From the NCBI RefSeq assembly GCF_000202835.1, contig NC_015186.1:1364001-1428000 (forward strand): a DNA stretch of 64,000 nucleotides. Reading direction: 5' to 3'. The notes beneath the pieces were generated by a model. The model did no database searches, was not told the origin of the DNA, and was given only the letters and a program-made list of their open reading frames with translations. Shown here one piece after another: positions 1-8,762 of this stretch. The translations under genes and the position numbers were made by a program. The stretch's first letter is position 1, and the number at the start of each line of letters is the position of its first letter. Origin of the DNA: Acidiphilium multivorum AIU301 (lineage in GTDB: Bacteria; Pseudomonadota; Alphaproteobacteria; Acetobacterales; Acetobacteraceae).

Positions 1-584
1 CAGCGCACGCCGGCGCCGAGCATCACCGCGCCGCCGATGCTCATGGTGATCACGGCGGTGCCGAGATTGGGTTCCTTGAGGATCAGCCCGGCGGGAACAA
101 GGATCGCGAGCGCCGGGGGGATGAGGAAGAGCGGATTGCCGACCCGTTCGTGGCTGGCCCGGTGGAACCACGATGCCAGCGCCATGGCGAGGAACAGCTT
201 CATCAGCTCGGAGGGCTGCACGTGCACGCCACCGAGGTCGAGCCAGCGCTTGGCGCCAAGCCCCACATGGCCGAATTTCCACACCGCGACCAGCAGCAGC
301 ACGCCCACCCCGTAAAGCGGCCAGGCGAGTTTCGCGATCAGCCGGATATCGACCATCGCGATCGCGATCATCATGATCAGCGCGGCGAAGAAACGCTCGA
401 TCTGCGGCGTGGCATAGGGCTGGCCGTGGCCGCCGGCCGCCGAATAGAGCGCCGCATAGCCGATCCCCGCCACCGCGCAGCATGCGAGAACGAACAGCCA
501 GTTCACCCGCAGCAGCTTGGCGGCGATGCCGGTGCCGCGCTCGTAATAGGGCTTGTAGGTCTTGTCGGTCAGCAGCGTGTTCAT
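1..584 (-). CDS. rodA: RodA, peptidoglycan glycosyltransferase of the elongasome (partial)
   Basis: SEDS-family membrane enzyme that polymerises lipid II during lateral wall growth, working with PBP2. Only the N-terminal ~194 residues are present; the C-terminus lies beyond the left edge. After a short cytoplasmic N-terminus (MNTLLTDKTYKPYYERG) there are several hydrophobic segments. The family landmarks GAKRWLDLGG followed by VQPSELMK are visible, and then KEPNLGTA, matching the RodA/FtsW pattern. The start codon overlaps the stop of the upstream PBP2 gene by ATGA, so the two are translationally coupled, as is usual for mrdA-rodA. Family identity is clear; only completeness is unknown. Confidence 0.93.
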   Translation of the reverse strand, partial: MNTLLTDKTYKPYYERGTGIAAKLLRVNWLFVLACCAVAGIGYAALYSAAGGHGQPYATPQIERFFAALIMMIAIAMVDIRLIAKLAWPLYGVGVLLLVAVWKFGHVGLGAKRWLDLGGVHVQPSELMKLFLAMALASWFHRASHERVGNPLFLIPPALAILVPAGLILKEPNLGTAVITMSIGGAVMLGAGVR

Positions 585-2461
585 GCCGGCCCCTCCCCGA
601 CGAGCTTCGCCTGCGGCGCCTCGATCACGGTTCCCGGCGGTGCCGCGGTCAGGTCCCGGGTCAATGCGGCGGTGACCAGGTCACGGGCGATCGGCGCCGA
701 TGCCGACGCGCCCTCGTTGCCGTGCTCGACCGCCACCGCCACGGCGACGCGGGGGGCGTGCACGGGCGCAAAGGCGATGAAGAAGGCGTTGGGCCGGAAC
801 TTCCAGGGCAGCGTCGCGTCGTCCAGATTGGCCTTTTCCTCGGCCTGGGTATTGTCGTGCACCTGCGCCGTGCCGGTCTTGCCCGCCATGAACACGCCCG
901 GCAGGGCGAGGCGCGAGGCATAGCCCGTGCCCTTCGGCGTGTTCACCACATCGAACATGCCCTGGCGGACCGCGGCAAGGCCACGCTCGTCAAGGCCGAG
1001 ATGCGGCCAGCGATCCGGCATGTCCTCGTGCAGCAGATCATGCCCGATCCCGCGCGCGATATGCGGCTCCACCGCCCGCCCGGTGGCGATCCGCGCCGTC
1101 ATGGTCGCAAGGCCAAGCGGCGTCACCTGGGTATAGCCCTGCCCGATCCCCTGGATGACGGTGTTGCCCTTGGTCCAGACCAGCCGGCGCTTCCGCGCCC
1201 AGGCGGTCGTCGGCAGAAACCCCTCGGAGACGGCGGGCAGCCCCAGCGGCAGCTTGCCGATCAGCCCGAGGCGCCGCCCCATCGCCGCGATCCGGTCGAT
1301 CCCGACCGCCAGGGCGACGTGATAGAAGAACACGTCGCAACTCTGCTGCAGGGCGCTGACCACGTTGACATGGCCGTGGCCGTAATGATCCCAGCAGTAG
1401 AAGACATGATCGCCGAGCTTGAGGTAGCCGGGACAGAAGAAGGTCGTGTCCGGCGTGATCGCGCCGCATTGCAGCGCCGCGAGCGCGGCGCAGGGCTTGA
1501 AGGTCGAGCCGGGCGCGTAAAGCCCCCTGGTCGCCCGGTCGCTCATCGGGTGGCGCGGGTCCGACATCCAGGATTTCCACACCGATTCGGGAACGCCCGT
1601 GTCGAAGAGCGACGGATCGAAACTCGGCTGGCTCGCCATGGCGAGGAGCTCGCCGTTGATCGTGTCGATCATCACGGCCGCGCCGGACTGCCCGCTCAGC
1701 CGCTGCGCCGCGATCGTCTGCAGCCCGGCGTCGAGCGTGGTCTGCACCGTCCGGCCCTGCACCCCGTTGTCGCGGTCGAGCACGCGGACGACCGATCCGT
1801 GCACGTTCACCTCGGTCTGCACGATCCCGGGCGTCCCCCGCAGCACGTCGTCGCGCACCCGCTCGACGCCGGCGCGGCCGATCCGCATCCCCGGCAGCGC
1901 GAGAACGGGATCGGAGGCGGCTTCCTTCTGGGTGGGGCGGGCGACATAGCCGATGAGATGAGCCAGCTGCGCGCCGAACGGATAGACCCGCGATGCGCCG
2001 ACATCGACGAACACCCCCGGCAGATCGGTCGCGTTCACCTCGATCCGCGCCATGTCGTTCCAGTCGAGATAATCTTTCAGAAGCAACGGGATGTAATGCG
2101 GCTTTCCGACCAGATCGCGCATGATCCGGGCGGTTTCGCCCGCATCGAGGCCGACGATGCGCGAAAACCGCTCGACCACCGCCCGCGGGTCCGGCGCCTC
2201 GATCATCATGAACATCGCCCGCCAGTGCCGCTTGTTGCCGGCGAGGACGGTGCCGTAGCGATCGGTGATCAGCCCGCGCAACGGGGCGACCAGGCGTTCG
2301 TTGATCGAGTTGTGCTTGGCCAGCGTGGCGTATCGTCCATGCTCCAGCACCTGCATCCGATACAGCCGCAGGCCGAGCAGGCCGAACACGCCGAGTTCCG
2401 CCGCCCCGAGCAGCAGGGCCCGGCGGGTGAAGATCGGCCGCAACTGGCGTTCGCGCTTCAT
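581..2461 (-). CDS. mrdA: Penicillin-binding protein 2, transpeptidase of the elongasome
   Basis: Class B penicillin-binding protein (626 aa) that cross-links peptidoglycan during elongation, anchored by one N-terminal membrane helix. Visible features are the pedestal/dimerisation region, the active-site SxxK box in PGSTFKPC, an SCD triad in QQSCDVFF where SxN is expected, and KTGTAQ near the C-terminus. I chose the start giving MKRERQLRPIFTRR because it lies just after the mreD stop; an in-frame ATG 39 bases upstream would overlap mreD by about 30 bases. It lies in the order mreC-mreD-mrdA-rodA and overlaps rodA by ATGA. Confidence 0.93.
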   Translation of the reverse strand: MKRERQLRPIFTRRALLLGAAELGVFGLLGLRLYRMQVLEHGRYATLAKHNSINERLVAPLRGLITDRYGTVLAGNKRHWRAMFMMIEAPDPRAVVERFSRIVGLDAGETARIMRDLVGKPHYIPLLLKDYLDWNDMARIEVNATDLPGVFVDVGASRVYPFGAQLAHLIGYVARPTQKEAASDPVLALPGMRIGRAGVERVRDDVLRGTPGIVQTEVNVHGSVVRVLDRDNGVQGRTVQTTLDAGLQTIAAQRLSGQSGAAVMIDTINGELLAMASQPSFDPSLFDTGVPESVWKSWMSDPRHPMSDRATRGLYAPGSTFKPCAALAALQCGAITPDTTFFCPGYLKLGDHVFYCWDHYGHGHVNVVSALQQSCDVFFYHVALAVGIDRIAAMGRRLGLIGKLPLGLPAVSEGFLPTTAWARKRRLVWTKGNTVIQGIGQGYTQVTPLGLATMTARIATGRAVEPHIARGIGHDLLHEDMPDRWPHLGLDERGLAAVRQGMFDVVNTPKGTGYASRLALPGVFMAGKTGTAQVHDNTQAEEKANLDDATLPWKFRPNAFFIAFAPVHAPRVAVAVAVEHGNEGASASAPIARDLVTAALTRDLTAAPPGTVIEAPQAKLVGEGPA

Positions 2462-2468
2462 GCCCGCC

Positions 2469-2996
2469 TCAGGCCTGTTCCGGCGCGGCCGGGCCGGCAT
2501 GCGCGCGCGACAGCGGCACCGCCACCAGCGGATAGAACAGAATGCTGATCCCCGCCTCCATCAGCGCGGGCGCGATGGGCAGCAGCGTGAGATCGAGCGT
2601 CGCGCGGATCACCCATTCCAGTGCGACGACAATCGCGACGCAGCCGGCGAAGGCCAGCCAGACCAGCATGAAACCCTGCCTGAGCAGGAGGCGGCGGGAC
2701 ATTCCCACCGCCGCCTGTTCCAGCAGCAGCAGGACCGACCAGACGCCGAGCGGCACGTTGCCCAGCAGCCCGAGCAGGACGCCGATCAGCGCGACCACCG
2801 GCGCCGGCAACGCGCCGGGGCGATACAGCGTCCAGAAGAATACCGACGACATGACGAACCCGGCGCGCAGTTCCGCCTGGGCCGGCAGCAGCCCCGGCAG
2901 GGCCAGCAGCACCATCACCACGACGATCGCCGCAGTCGGCAGCATGTGGCGCGCCGCCCGGTCGAGCGCGCGCCAGAGATCCATGAAGTCGATCAT
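2469..2996 (-). CDS. mreD: Rod shape-determining membrane protein MreD
   Basis: Small integral membrane protein (175 aa) of the MreBCD elongation complex. It is almost entirely hydrophobic, with about five predicted helices (for example TAAIVVVMVLLALPGLL near the start). It contains the loosely conserved MreD sequence pattern around YRPGALPAPVVALIGVLLGLL. Assignment rests on position between mreC and mrdA as much as on sequence, since MreD is poorly conserved. I prefer the ATG giving MIDFMDLW, which falls 19 bases after the mreC stop; an upstream ATG would run into mreC. Confidence 0.85.
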   Translation of the reverse strand: MIDFMDLWRALDRAARHMLPTAAIVVVMVLLALPGLLPAQAELRAGFVMSSVFFWTLYRPGALPAPVVALIGVLLGLLGNVPLGVWSVLLLLEQAAVGMSRRLLLRQGFMLVWLAFAGCVAIVVALEWVIRATLDLTLLPIAPALMEAGISILFYPLVAVPLSRAHAGPAAPEQA

Positions 2997-3015
2997 CGAT
3001 GGACCCGCCTTCGGG

Positions 3016-3873
3016 TCACCGCGCCTTGGCGATCGTTGCGTTGGACGCCACATCGGTCGAGCCGCCGGTGCCGTACTCGAAAATGCGCAGGACCCGCAGA
3101 CTGTCGAGCCGGGCGAACGGCACCACCTCCGGGTCGTTCCGTCCGGCGTAATGGACGATGCCGACCGGCAGCCCGTTCGGGAAAATGCCGCCGACGGCGC
3201 TGGTCAGCACGATCGCCCCCTCGCGCGGCGGCTTTCCCGGCGTCCAGTACAGCAGCCGCGGCGACGCGGTATTCTGCCCGACCATGATCGCCCGCTCGCC
3301 GTCCCGCCCGATCGCGACGGGCACCTTGCTGTTCAGGTCGGTGATCAGCAGGACGCGGGCGGAACGCGACCCGGCCTCGATCACCCGGCCGACCACGCCG
3401 GCGCCGTCCATGGCCACCGCGTCGCGGACATCGCCGGGGTGGCGCGGCAGCGTCACCATCACCGAACGCGCATAAAGCCCGCCGAGATCGGCAATGACGC
3501 GGGCGGTGAAGAAGCTCGGCGTCGGCGTCGGCACATAGTGCAACTGGGATTTCAGCGCCTCGTTCTGCGCCTCGAGCGCCAGGGCGACGGCCCGCCACCG
3601 CCGCAATTCGTGATTCTGGACCCGCAGCGCCGCGTTCCGCGCGCGCAGGTCGAACCATGTGCCGACCGCGCCGCGATCGGTCTCGACCGCGCGGACAGGC
3701 GCCGCCGCGGCCCGGTAGAGCGGCGCAAGCGCGTCATCGACCTGGGTGCGGAGGAACACGCCGAGACGGCGATCCGCCCGCCCGGCCAGAACCAGCGCAA
3801 GCGACATCATCAGCATCACGGGAAGGGTCAGCCGCGAGAGAGCTGTTCTGACAGGCATGGACAGCCGCAGCAT
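3016..3873 (-). CDS. mreC: Rod shape-determining protein MreC
   Basis: Periplasmic scaffold of the elongasome (285 aa) with one N-terminal membrane helix (LPVMLMMSLALVLAG), a heptad-rich segment (AALRVQNHELRRWRAVALALEAQNEALKS in part) and the beta-rich MreC core (DGAGVVGRVIEAG, LLITDLNSKVPV, GIFPNGLPVGIV). The chosen start MLRLSMPVR has a GGAG eight bases upstream; an in-frame ATG 21 bases further upstream lacks such a site. First gene of the mreCD-mrdA-rodA run. Unlike many alphaproteobacteria, no mreB precedes it within the window. Confidence 0.9.
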   Translation of the reverse strand: MLRLSMPVRTALSRLTLPVMLMMSLALVLAGRADRRLGVFLRTQVDDALAPLYRAAAAPVRAVETDRGAVGTWFDLRARNAALRVQNHELRRWRAVALALEAQNEALKSQLHYVPTPTPSFFTARVIADLGGLYARSVMVTLPRHPGDVRDAVAMDGAGVVGRVIEAGSRSARVLLITDLNSKVPVAIGRDGERAIMVGQNTASPRLLYWTPGKPPREGAIVLTSAVGGIFPNGLPVGIVHYAGRNDPEVVPFARLDSLRVLRIFEYGTGGSTDVASNATIAKAR

Positions 3874-3967
3874 GCGGCAAGCTCCGCTTAGCAAAGGGAT
3901 ACGATGCGGATCGTCTTACGCCAATCGCAGCCCGAGTCCAAGAACGGGTTTTCCCTTTCCCCGCGAA

Positions 3968-4384
3968 TCACGAATTTTCGTCGGGTTTGTCCTCGCGTTT
4001 TTGCAGGTATTCGGCCAGCGCCCCGAGGACGAGCCCCGCGAAGACCAGTCTCGCCGGCTCACGCCGCAACAGCGCGGCGAACACCGCCAACCCCTCGCGC
4101 ACCACCCCGGCCCGCGCCGCGGCGGCAAGCGGCCGCGGCCGGCTGCGCCAGGCATAGGTGCCGATCCCATACAGCAGGGCGGAGAGCAGAACACAGGCTC
4201 CGGCGAACACGAGCGGCGCGTAAACCGGACCGATCGCCGCGGCCACCGCCTGTTCGGCGGCGACGAGCAGGAACACCAGCCCGATCAGCAGCACGACGAT
4301 GGCGGCAACGCCGAGCCCGACCCTCAGGCCGAGCCGCCGCATGGTCGCGCCGTCGAAGAAGAGTTCGGTCAGGAAGCGCAGCAC
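3968..4384 (-). CDS. Small integral membrane protein, possible phage-holin III/YqjE-like
   Basis: 138-residue protein with two long hydrophobic stretches (VGLGVAAIVVLLIGLVFLLVAAEQAVAAA and YAPLVFAGACVLLSALLYGIG, shown in part) followed by a basic segment, another hydrophobic stretch (ARLVFAGLVLGALAEYL) and a charged tail. This resembles the YqjE/putative holin III superfamily, often encoded beside DUF883/ElaB-type proteins, as here. Function in this group is unclear; a membrane or stress role is an inference. It is followed by mreC after ~95 bases and preceded by the DUF883-like gene with a 30-base gap, suggesting the pair is co-transcribed. Confidence 0.7.
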   Translation of the reverse strand: MLRFLTELFFDGATMRRLGLRVGLGVAAIVVLLIGLVFLLVAAEQAVAAAIGPVYAPLVFAGACVLLSALLYGIGTYAWRSRPRPLAAAARAGVVREGLAVFAALLRREPARLVFAGLVLGALAEYLQKREDKPDENS

Positions 4385-4414
4385 GTCAGCGCCCCGCCGG
4401 GGGCGGCACGCGGG

Positions 4415-4774
4415 TCACCGCGCGCGGCGCCGGCGAAACAGATGCGCCGCGACGAACCCGAGCCCTGCGGCGACGGCCAGCGCCGCCAGCGGCTTCTCCC
4501 GCACCGACTGCCCGATCCGCCCGGTCACCGCCCCGCCCTGCAGGCGCAGGTCGCGGCTCAGCGCATCGAGTTCGCGCTCGATCACCGCCAGCCGGCCATC
4601 GAGCGCGCCGCGCAGTTCCGTCAGCTTCTGCGGTCCGTCGCCGAAATCGCGCGCGGCCTCGCCGGCAAGGCGGCCCAGCCTGGTGCGCAGATCGTCGAAC
4701 TCGTGCTGGAAGCGGCCGAATTCGCTTCCCAGCATGTCCGCCGCCTCTTTCCGCCTTGCATTCCAGTCCGCCAT
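4415..4774 (-). CDS. DUF883/ElaB-YqjD-like membrane-anchored coiled-coil protein
   Basis: 119 residues. The N-terminal two thirds are charged and helical with heptad character (SEFGRFQHEFDDLRTRLG, LAVIERELDALSRDLRLQ). They are followed by the segment VREKPLAALAVAAGLGFVAAH and a basic terminus (RRRRAR). This is the architecture of the YqjD/ElaB/DUF883 family, C-tail-anchored inner-membrane proteins linked to stationary-phase stress and ribosome association in E. coli. Family membership is inferred from architecture and the REKP-LAALAVAAGLGF pattern. It lies divergently from oxyR with a 157-base intergenic region between them. Confidence 0.72.
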   Translation of the reverse strand: MADWNARRKEAADMLGSEFGRFQHEFDDLRTRLGRLAGEAARDFGDGPQKLTELRGALDGRLAVIERELDALSRDLRLQGGAVTGRIGQSVREKPLAALAVAAGLGFVAAHLFRRRRAR

Positions 4775-4931
4775 CCCGGCCTCCTTTCGCGCTATTCGAC
4801 GTGATCGATGATTCAGGAATGGGAAGCCGCGCCGGGCGCTTCAAGCGGCCAGGCCGGACTCGTCCGGCTCCCGATAGGCAATCTCGATACTCAAGCTTCC
4901 GTCATTCGGAAATTGCGATTACACGACCGCG

Positions 4932-5876
4932 ATGGCGTCTCCGCACCCCGACCTGCCCCGATCCCTCGCCGGGCTCTCGCTCCGCGATCTCGAATATGCC
5001 CAGGCCGTCGCCGAACTCCGTCATTTCGGCCAGGCGGCGGAACGCTGCGGCGTGTCCCAGCCGGCGCTGTCCGAGCAGATCCGCAAGCTCGAGGCCATTC
5101 TCGGCGTCACCCTGTTCGAGCGGACCCGCCGCCGGGTGACGCTGACCTCGGCCGGCGTCACGCTGCTGGCCCAGATCGAACGGGTGATGGCCGAAGCGCG
5201 ACATCTGCTCAGCCTTTCGCATGAACAGCCGCAGGGGCTCGCCGGCACGGTCGGCCTGGGCGCGATCGAGACGCTCGGGCCCTATTATCTCCCCTTCGTG
5301 CTCCGGCTGCTGCGCGTAACGCGGCCGGGCCTGTCGCTCCGCCTCGCCGAGGGACGCACCGCGCGCCTGCTCGACCGCCTCGCCGAGGGCGCGCTCGACA
5401 TGGTGCTGCTCGCCGCCCCCGTGCCACGCGGACATTTCAGCGCCGCGCCGCTCTTCTTCGAGCCATTCCAGCTCGCCGCCCCGCCCGGCCACGCGCTCGC
5501 CGGACTGCGCCGGCTGGTGCTCGACGACCTGCCGACGCAGGATCTCCTGCTGCTGGAAGAGGGCCATTGCCTGCGCGACCACGCGCTGTCGCTGTGCGAC
5601 GCGAAGCCGGTGACGCGCCACGCCACCGGGCTTGAAACGCTATGGCAGATGATCGCCGCCGGCGAGGGCTATTCCCTGCTGCCGGAACTCGCCGTCTCCG
5701 CCCGCCCGGAACTGCGCGACCTCGTCGTCTGCCGCCGGCTCGACGATCCGGATGCGGGCCGCACGATCGTGCTGGCCTGGCGGGCATCGGACCCTCGCGA
5801 GGCGGCCTTCCGCGATCTCGCCGGCCAGCTTGCCGCGAACCGGCCGCCCTGCACCCATGCCCCGGCACAAGGATGA
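4932..5876 (+). CDS. oxyR: OxyR, peroxide-sensing LysR-type regulator
   Basis: LysR-family activator of peroxide defence (314 aa). The N-terminal winged helix-turn-helix is evident (FGQAAERCGVSQPALSEQIR, residues ~32-51). The diagnostic feature is the redox pair in EEGHCLRDHALSLCD: Cys213 and Cys222, nine residues apart as C199/C208 are in E. coli OxyR, with the conserved GHCLRD context. A peroxide-responsive role is therefore well supported. Unusually, its stop overlaps the ATG of a lipid A pathway gene, so it heads a run of envelope genes. It is divergent from the small membrane-protein genes, so it may autoregulate within 4775-4931, but I recognised no operator. Confidence 0.92.
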   Translation: MASPHPDLPRSLAGLSLRDLEYAQAVAELRHFGQAAERCGVSQPALSEQIRKLEAILGVTLFERTRRRVTLTSAGVTLLAQIERVMAEARHLLSLSHEQPQGLAGTVGLGAIETLGPYYLPFVLRLLRVTRPGLSLRLAEGRTARLLDRLAEGALDMVLLAAPVPRGHFSAAPLFFEPFQLAAPPGHALAGLRRLVLDDLPTQDLLLLEEGHCLRDHALSLCDAKPVTRHATGLETLWQMIAAGEGYSLLPELAVSARPELRDLVVCRRLDDPDAGRTIVLAWRASDPREAAFRDLAGQLAANRPPCTHAPAQG

Positions 5877-6592
5877 CGCACGCCCCGGCAGGTGCTACCG
5901 CCACCGCGATGATCCGCGCCTTCAAGTCCCGCACCCAGTCGCCCGCCATCCAGGCCAGGATCGGCGCGATGGTCGGCGCCGCCCTCGGCTTCAGCCTGCG
6001 GACGACGCGCTGGCGGATCGATGCCGATGCCTTCATCGACGTGCTCCGCGGCGGCGCGCCGGCGATCGTCGCCTGCTGGCACGAATGCCTGCCCTCGATG
6101 CCCGCGGCGATGCACGCCCTGCGCCGCCCGGCGGATGCGCCGACGGCCTACATGCTGGCGAGCCGCCACCGCGACGGCCAGCTCGTGGTCAACGCGCTGC
6201 GCCGCTTCGGGCTCGAGGCGATCTCGGCCTCCTCGTCGCGCGGCGGCGCGGCGGGGCTGCTGGAACTCGCCCGGCTGGTGCGCGCCGGGCATCCGGTCGT
6301 GATCACGCCGGACGGCCCGCGCGGCCCGCGGCGGCGGGCGGCGGCGGGTGTCGCCCAGCTCGCGGCGCTGACCGGCGCGCCGGTCTTCTGCGCCGGTGCG
6401 GCCACCAGCCACGCCTTCCGGCTCGACAGCTGGGATTCGATGCGCCTGCCTTTGCCCTTCGGCCGCGGCGCGCTGGTCGCCTCGGCGCCGATCGCCGTCT
6501 CCCGGGACGACTGGGCAACCGCGCTGCCGCAGATCGAGGCCGAGATGAGCCGCACGCTGGACGAGGCGCTCGCGCGATGCCGGCAGGCCTGA
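5873..6592 (+). CDS. DUF374 lysophospholipid acyltransferase-family protein
   Basis: 239-residue member of the DUF374 branch of the LPLAT superfamily, commonly linked to lipid A genes in alphaproteobacteria. Visible conserved parts are ACWHECLPSMP (catalytic-type histidine region) and the TPDGPRGPRRRAAAGVAQLA motif typical of DUF374. The substrate is unknown; a role in lipid A or phospholipid acylation is inferred from neighbours. I chose the ATG that overlaps the oxyR stop (ATGA); a second in-frame ATG at 5909, giving MIRAFKSR, is equally plausible. The 3' end overlaps waaA by 16 bases. Confidence 0.8.
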   Translation: MTHAPAGATATAMIRAFKSRTQSPAIQARIGAMVGAALGFSLRTTRWRIDADAFIDVLRGGAPAIVACWHECLPSMPAAMHALRRPADAPTAYMLASRHRDGQLVVNALRRFGLEAISASSSRGGAAGLLELARLVRAGHPVVITPDGPRGPRRRAAAGVAQLAALTGAPVFCAGAATSHAFRLDSWDSMRLPLPFGRGALVASAPIAVSRDDWATALPQIEAEMSRTLDEALARCRQA

Positions 6593-7815
6593 CCGCCTAT
6601 CGCCTCGCCACCGCCGGCATCGCCCCGCTGCTGCCGTTCTGGCTGGCGCGGCGGGCGCGGCGCGGCAAGGAAATCGCCGCCCGCCTGCCGGAGCGCTACG
6701 GCATCGCCGGGCTGGCGCGGCCGCCGGGCCGGCTCGTCTGGGTCCATGCCGCCAGCATGGGCGAGACGATGTCCGCCCTCGGCATGATCGACGCCCTGGC
6801 CGACCGCGCAACCGTGCTGCTGACCACCGGCACCCGCACCGCCGCCGCCCTTGCCGAATCGCGGGCGCGGGCGCTGCACCAGTTCGTCCCGCTCGACGTC
6901 GCCGCCCATGCCACGCGCTTTCTCGACCATTGGCGGCCGGACGCGGCGGTGTTCCTCGAATCCGAGATCTGGCCGAACCTGCTCGCCGGGCTCGACGCGC
7001 GGCGCATCCCCCGCTTCCTGTTCAACGCCCGCCTCTCCGCCCGCAGCGCCGCGCGCTGGCGCCGCGCGCCCGGCCTCGCCCGCGCCCTGTTCGGCGGGTT
7101 CCGGCTGATCGCCGCGCAATCGGCGCCGGATGCCGCTTCGCTGCGCGGCCTCGGCCTCACCCGCGTCGAGACCTGGGGCAACCTGAAATTCGCCGCCCCC
7201 GACCTGCCGGACGATCCCGCCGCCCGCGCCGCACTCGCCGCCGCCGCAGCCGGCCCGTTCGTCCTCGCCGCCAGCACCCATCCGGGCGAGGATGCGCCGG
7301 TGATCGCCGCGCATCGCATTCTGCGCGAAACCCGGCCCGGCCTCGTCACCATCATCGCGCCGCGCCATCCCGAACGCGCCGACGCCATCGCCGGTCTCGC
7401 CGGCGATCTGCCCGTTTCCCGGCGCTCGCGCGGCGAGGCGCCCGCCGCCGGCGGGCTCTACATCGCCGACACGCTGGGCGAACTCGGCCTGTTCTACCGT
7501 CTCGCCGCCGTTTCCTTCATCGGCGGCTCGCTGGTCCCCATTGGCGGCCACAACATGATCGAGGCGGCGCAGCTCGGCTGCCCGGTGCTCAGCGGCCCGC
7601 ATCTGGCGAATTTCGCCGAAGCCGCCGCGACGCTGCGCGCGGCCGGCGCCCTCGCCGATCTGGCCGGGCCGGACGACCTCGCCCCCGCCGTCGCCGCCCT
7701 GCTCGACGATCCCGCCCGCCGCGCGACGATGGCCGCATCCGGCCGCGCCGCCTGCGCCGGGCTCGCCGGCCTGCCCGCCCGGCTGGCCCGCACCGTTCTC
7801 GACGAGGCTCCCTGA
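6577..7815 (+). CDS. waaA: 3-deoxy-D-manno-octulosonic acid (Kdo) transferase
   Basis: GT30 glycosyltransferase (412 aa) that adds Kdo from CMP-Kdo to lipid IVA at the inner face of the inner membrane. An N-terminal membrane-associated helix precedes WVHAASMGETMSALGMI and FLESEIWPNLL, the acidic and glycine-rich motifs of the family. The C-terminal domain has GGSLVPIGGHNMIEAAQLGCPVLSGP, the nucleotide-sugar binding region. The gene sits in an overlapping chain with the DUF374 protein, lpxK (TGATG junction) and lpxL. The CMP-Kdo it needs would come from kdsB at 14900. Confidence 0.93.
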   Translation: MPAGLTAYRLATAGIAPLLPFWLARRARRGKEIAARLPERYGIAGLARPPGRLVWVHAASMGETMSALGMIDALADRATVLLTTGTRTAAALAESRARALHQFVPLDVAAHATRFLDHWRPDAAVFLESEIWPNLLAGLDARRIPRFLFNARLSARSAARWRRAPGLARALFGGFRLIAAQSAPDAASLRGLGLTRVETWGNLKFAAPDLPDDPAARAALAAAAAGPFVLAASTHPGEDAPVIAAHRILRETRPGLVTIIAPRHPERADAIAGLAGDLPVSRRSRGEAPAAGGLYIADTLGELGLFYRLAAVSFIGGSLVPIGGHNMIEAAQLGCPVLSGPHLANFAEAAATLRAAGALADLAGPDDLAPAVAALLDDPARRATMAASGRAACAGLAGLPARLARTVLDEAP

Positions 7816-8762
7816 TGCGCGCCCCCGCCTTCTGGACCACCGACGCCTTCCCGGCGCCGCTCCTCGCCCCGCTCGGCGCGATCACGCGCGCGCTGACCGC
7901 CCGGCGCGTCGCCCGGCCGGGATTCCGCTCCGGCGCGCGCGTCTTCTGCGCCGGCAATGCCGGGGTCGGCGGCGCCGGCAAGACCATCCTCGCGCGGCAC
8001 CTGCTCGCCCACCTCGCCGACCGGGGCGAGACGGTCTTCGCCCTCACCCGCGGGCATGGCGGGCGCCTCGCCGGGCCGCTGCGGGTCGACCCCGCCCGGC
8101 ACGGCGCCGCCGAGGTGGGCGACGAGGCGCTGCTCCTCGCCGCGACCGCGCCGACCATCGTCGCCCGCGACCGCGCGGCCGGCGCCGCCTTCGCGGTCGC
8201 CGCCGGCGCGACCGCCATCGTCATGGATGACGGGCTGCAGAACCCCGATCCGGTGAAAACCGCGTCGTTTCTCGTCATCGATGGCGGGGCCGGCTTCGGC
8301 AACGGGCGGCTGCTGCCGGCAGGGCCGCTGCGCGAGCCGGTCGAAGCAGCCGCCCGGCGCTGCGCCGCGGCGGTGCTGATCGGCGCCGACCGCACCGGCG
8401 CCCGCGCCGCGCTGCCGCCATCCCTGCCCGTGCTCACCGCCCGCCTCGTCACCGATGCCGGGCAGCTCGCCGGCGCCCGCGTGCTCGGCTTCGCCGGGAT
8501 CGGCCGGCCGGAGAAATTCTTCGAATCACTCAGCGATGCCGGCGCCGAGATCGCCGGCACGCTGCCCTTCCCCGACCATCACGCCTATCGCCCGGCCGAT
8601 CTCGCCCGGCTCGACGCCGAGGCAAGCCGCCTCGGCGCCCGCCTCGCCACCACCGCGAAGGACGCGGTGAAACTGCCGCCGGCATTCCGCGCACGCTGCG
8701 CGGTGATCGAGGCGGGGCTTGCCTTCGACGACCCGGCCGCGCTTGATCGGTTCCTGACATGA
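7815..8762 (+). CDS. lpxK: Tetraacyldisaccharide 4'-kinase
   Basis: Lipid A 4'-kinase (315 aa), an inner-membrane P-loop enzyme that phosphorylates the disaccharide precursor. The Walker A variant GNAGVGGAGKT lies at residues 47-57, and the acidic MDDGLQNPD motif matches the family's DDGxQ signature. The C-terminal part contains FAGIGRPEKFFESL and FPDHHAYRPADL, also typical. The start codon shares one base with the waaA stop (TGATG) and the stop overlaps the next gene by ATGA, so translation is coupled through the lipid A run. Confidence 0.94.
   Translation: MRAPAFWTTDAFPAPLLAPLGAITRALTARRVARPGFRSGARVFCAGNAGVGGAGKTILARHLLAHLADRGETVFALTRGHGGRLAGPLRVDPARHGAAEVGDEALLLAATAPTIVARDRAAGAAFAVAAGATAIVMDDGLQNPDPVKTASFLVIDGGAGFGNGRLLPAGPLREPVEAAARRCAAAVLIGADRTGARAALPPSLPVLTARLVTDAGQLAGARVLGFAGIGRPEKFFESLSDAGAEIAGTLPFPDHHAYRPADLARLDAEASRLGARLATTAKDAVKLPPAFRARCAVIEAGLAFDDPAALDRFLT

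Noticed and set aside
482-2548. A long plus-strand open frame opposite PBP2
   Set aside because: It is rich in Arg, His and Pro with no domain, and is fully antisense to mrdA, whose motifs are unmistakable.
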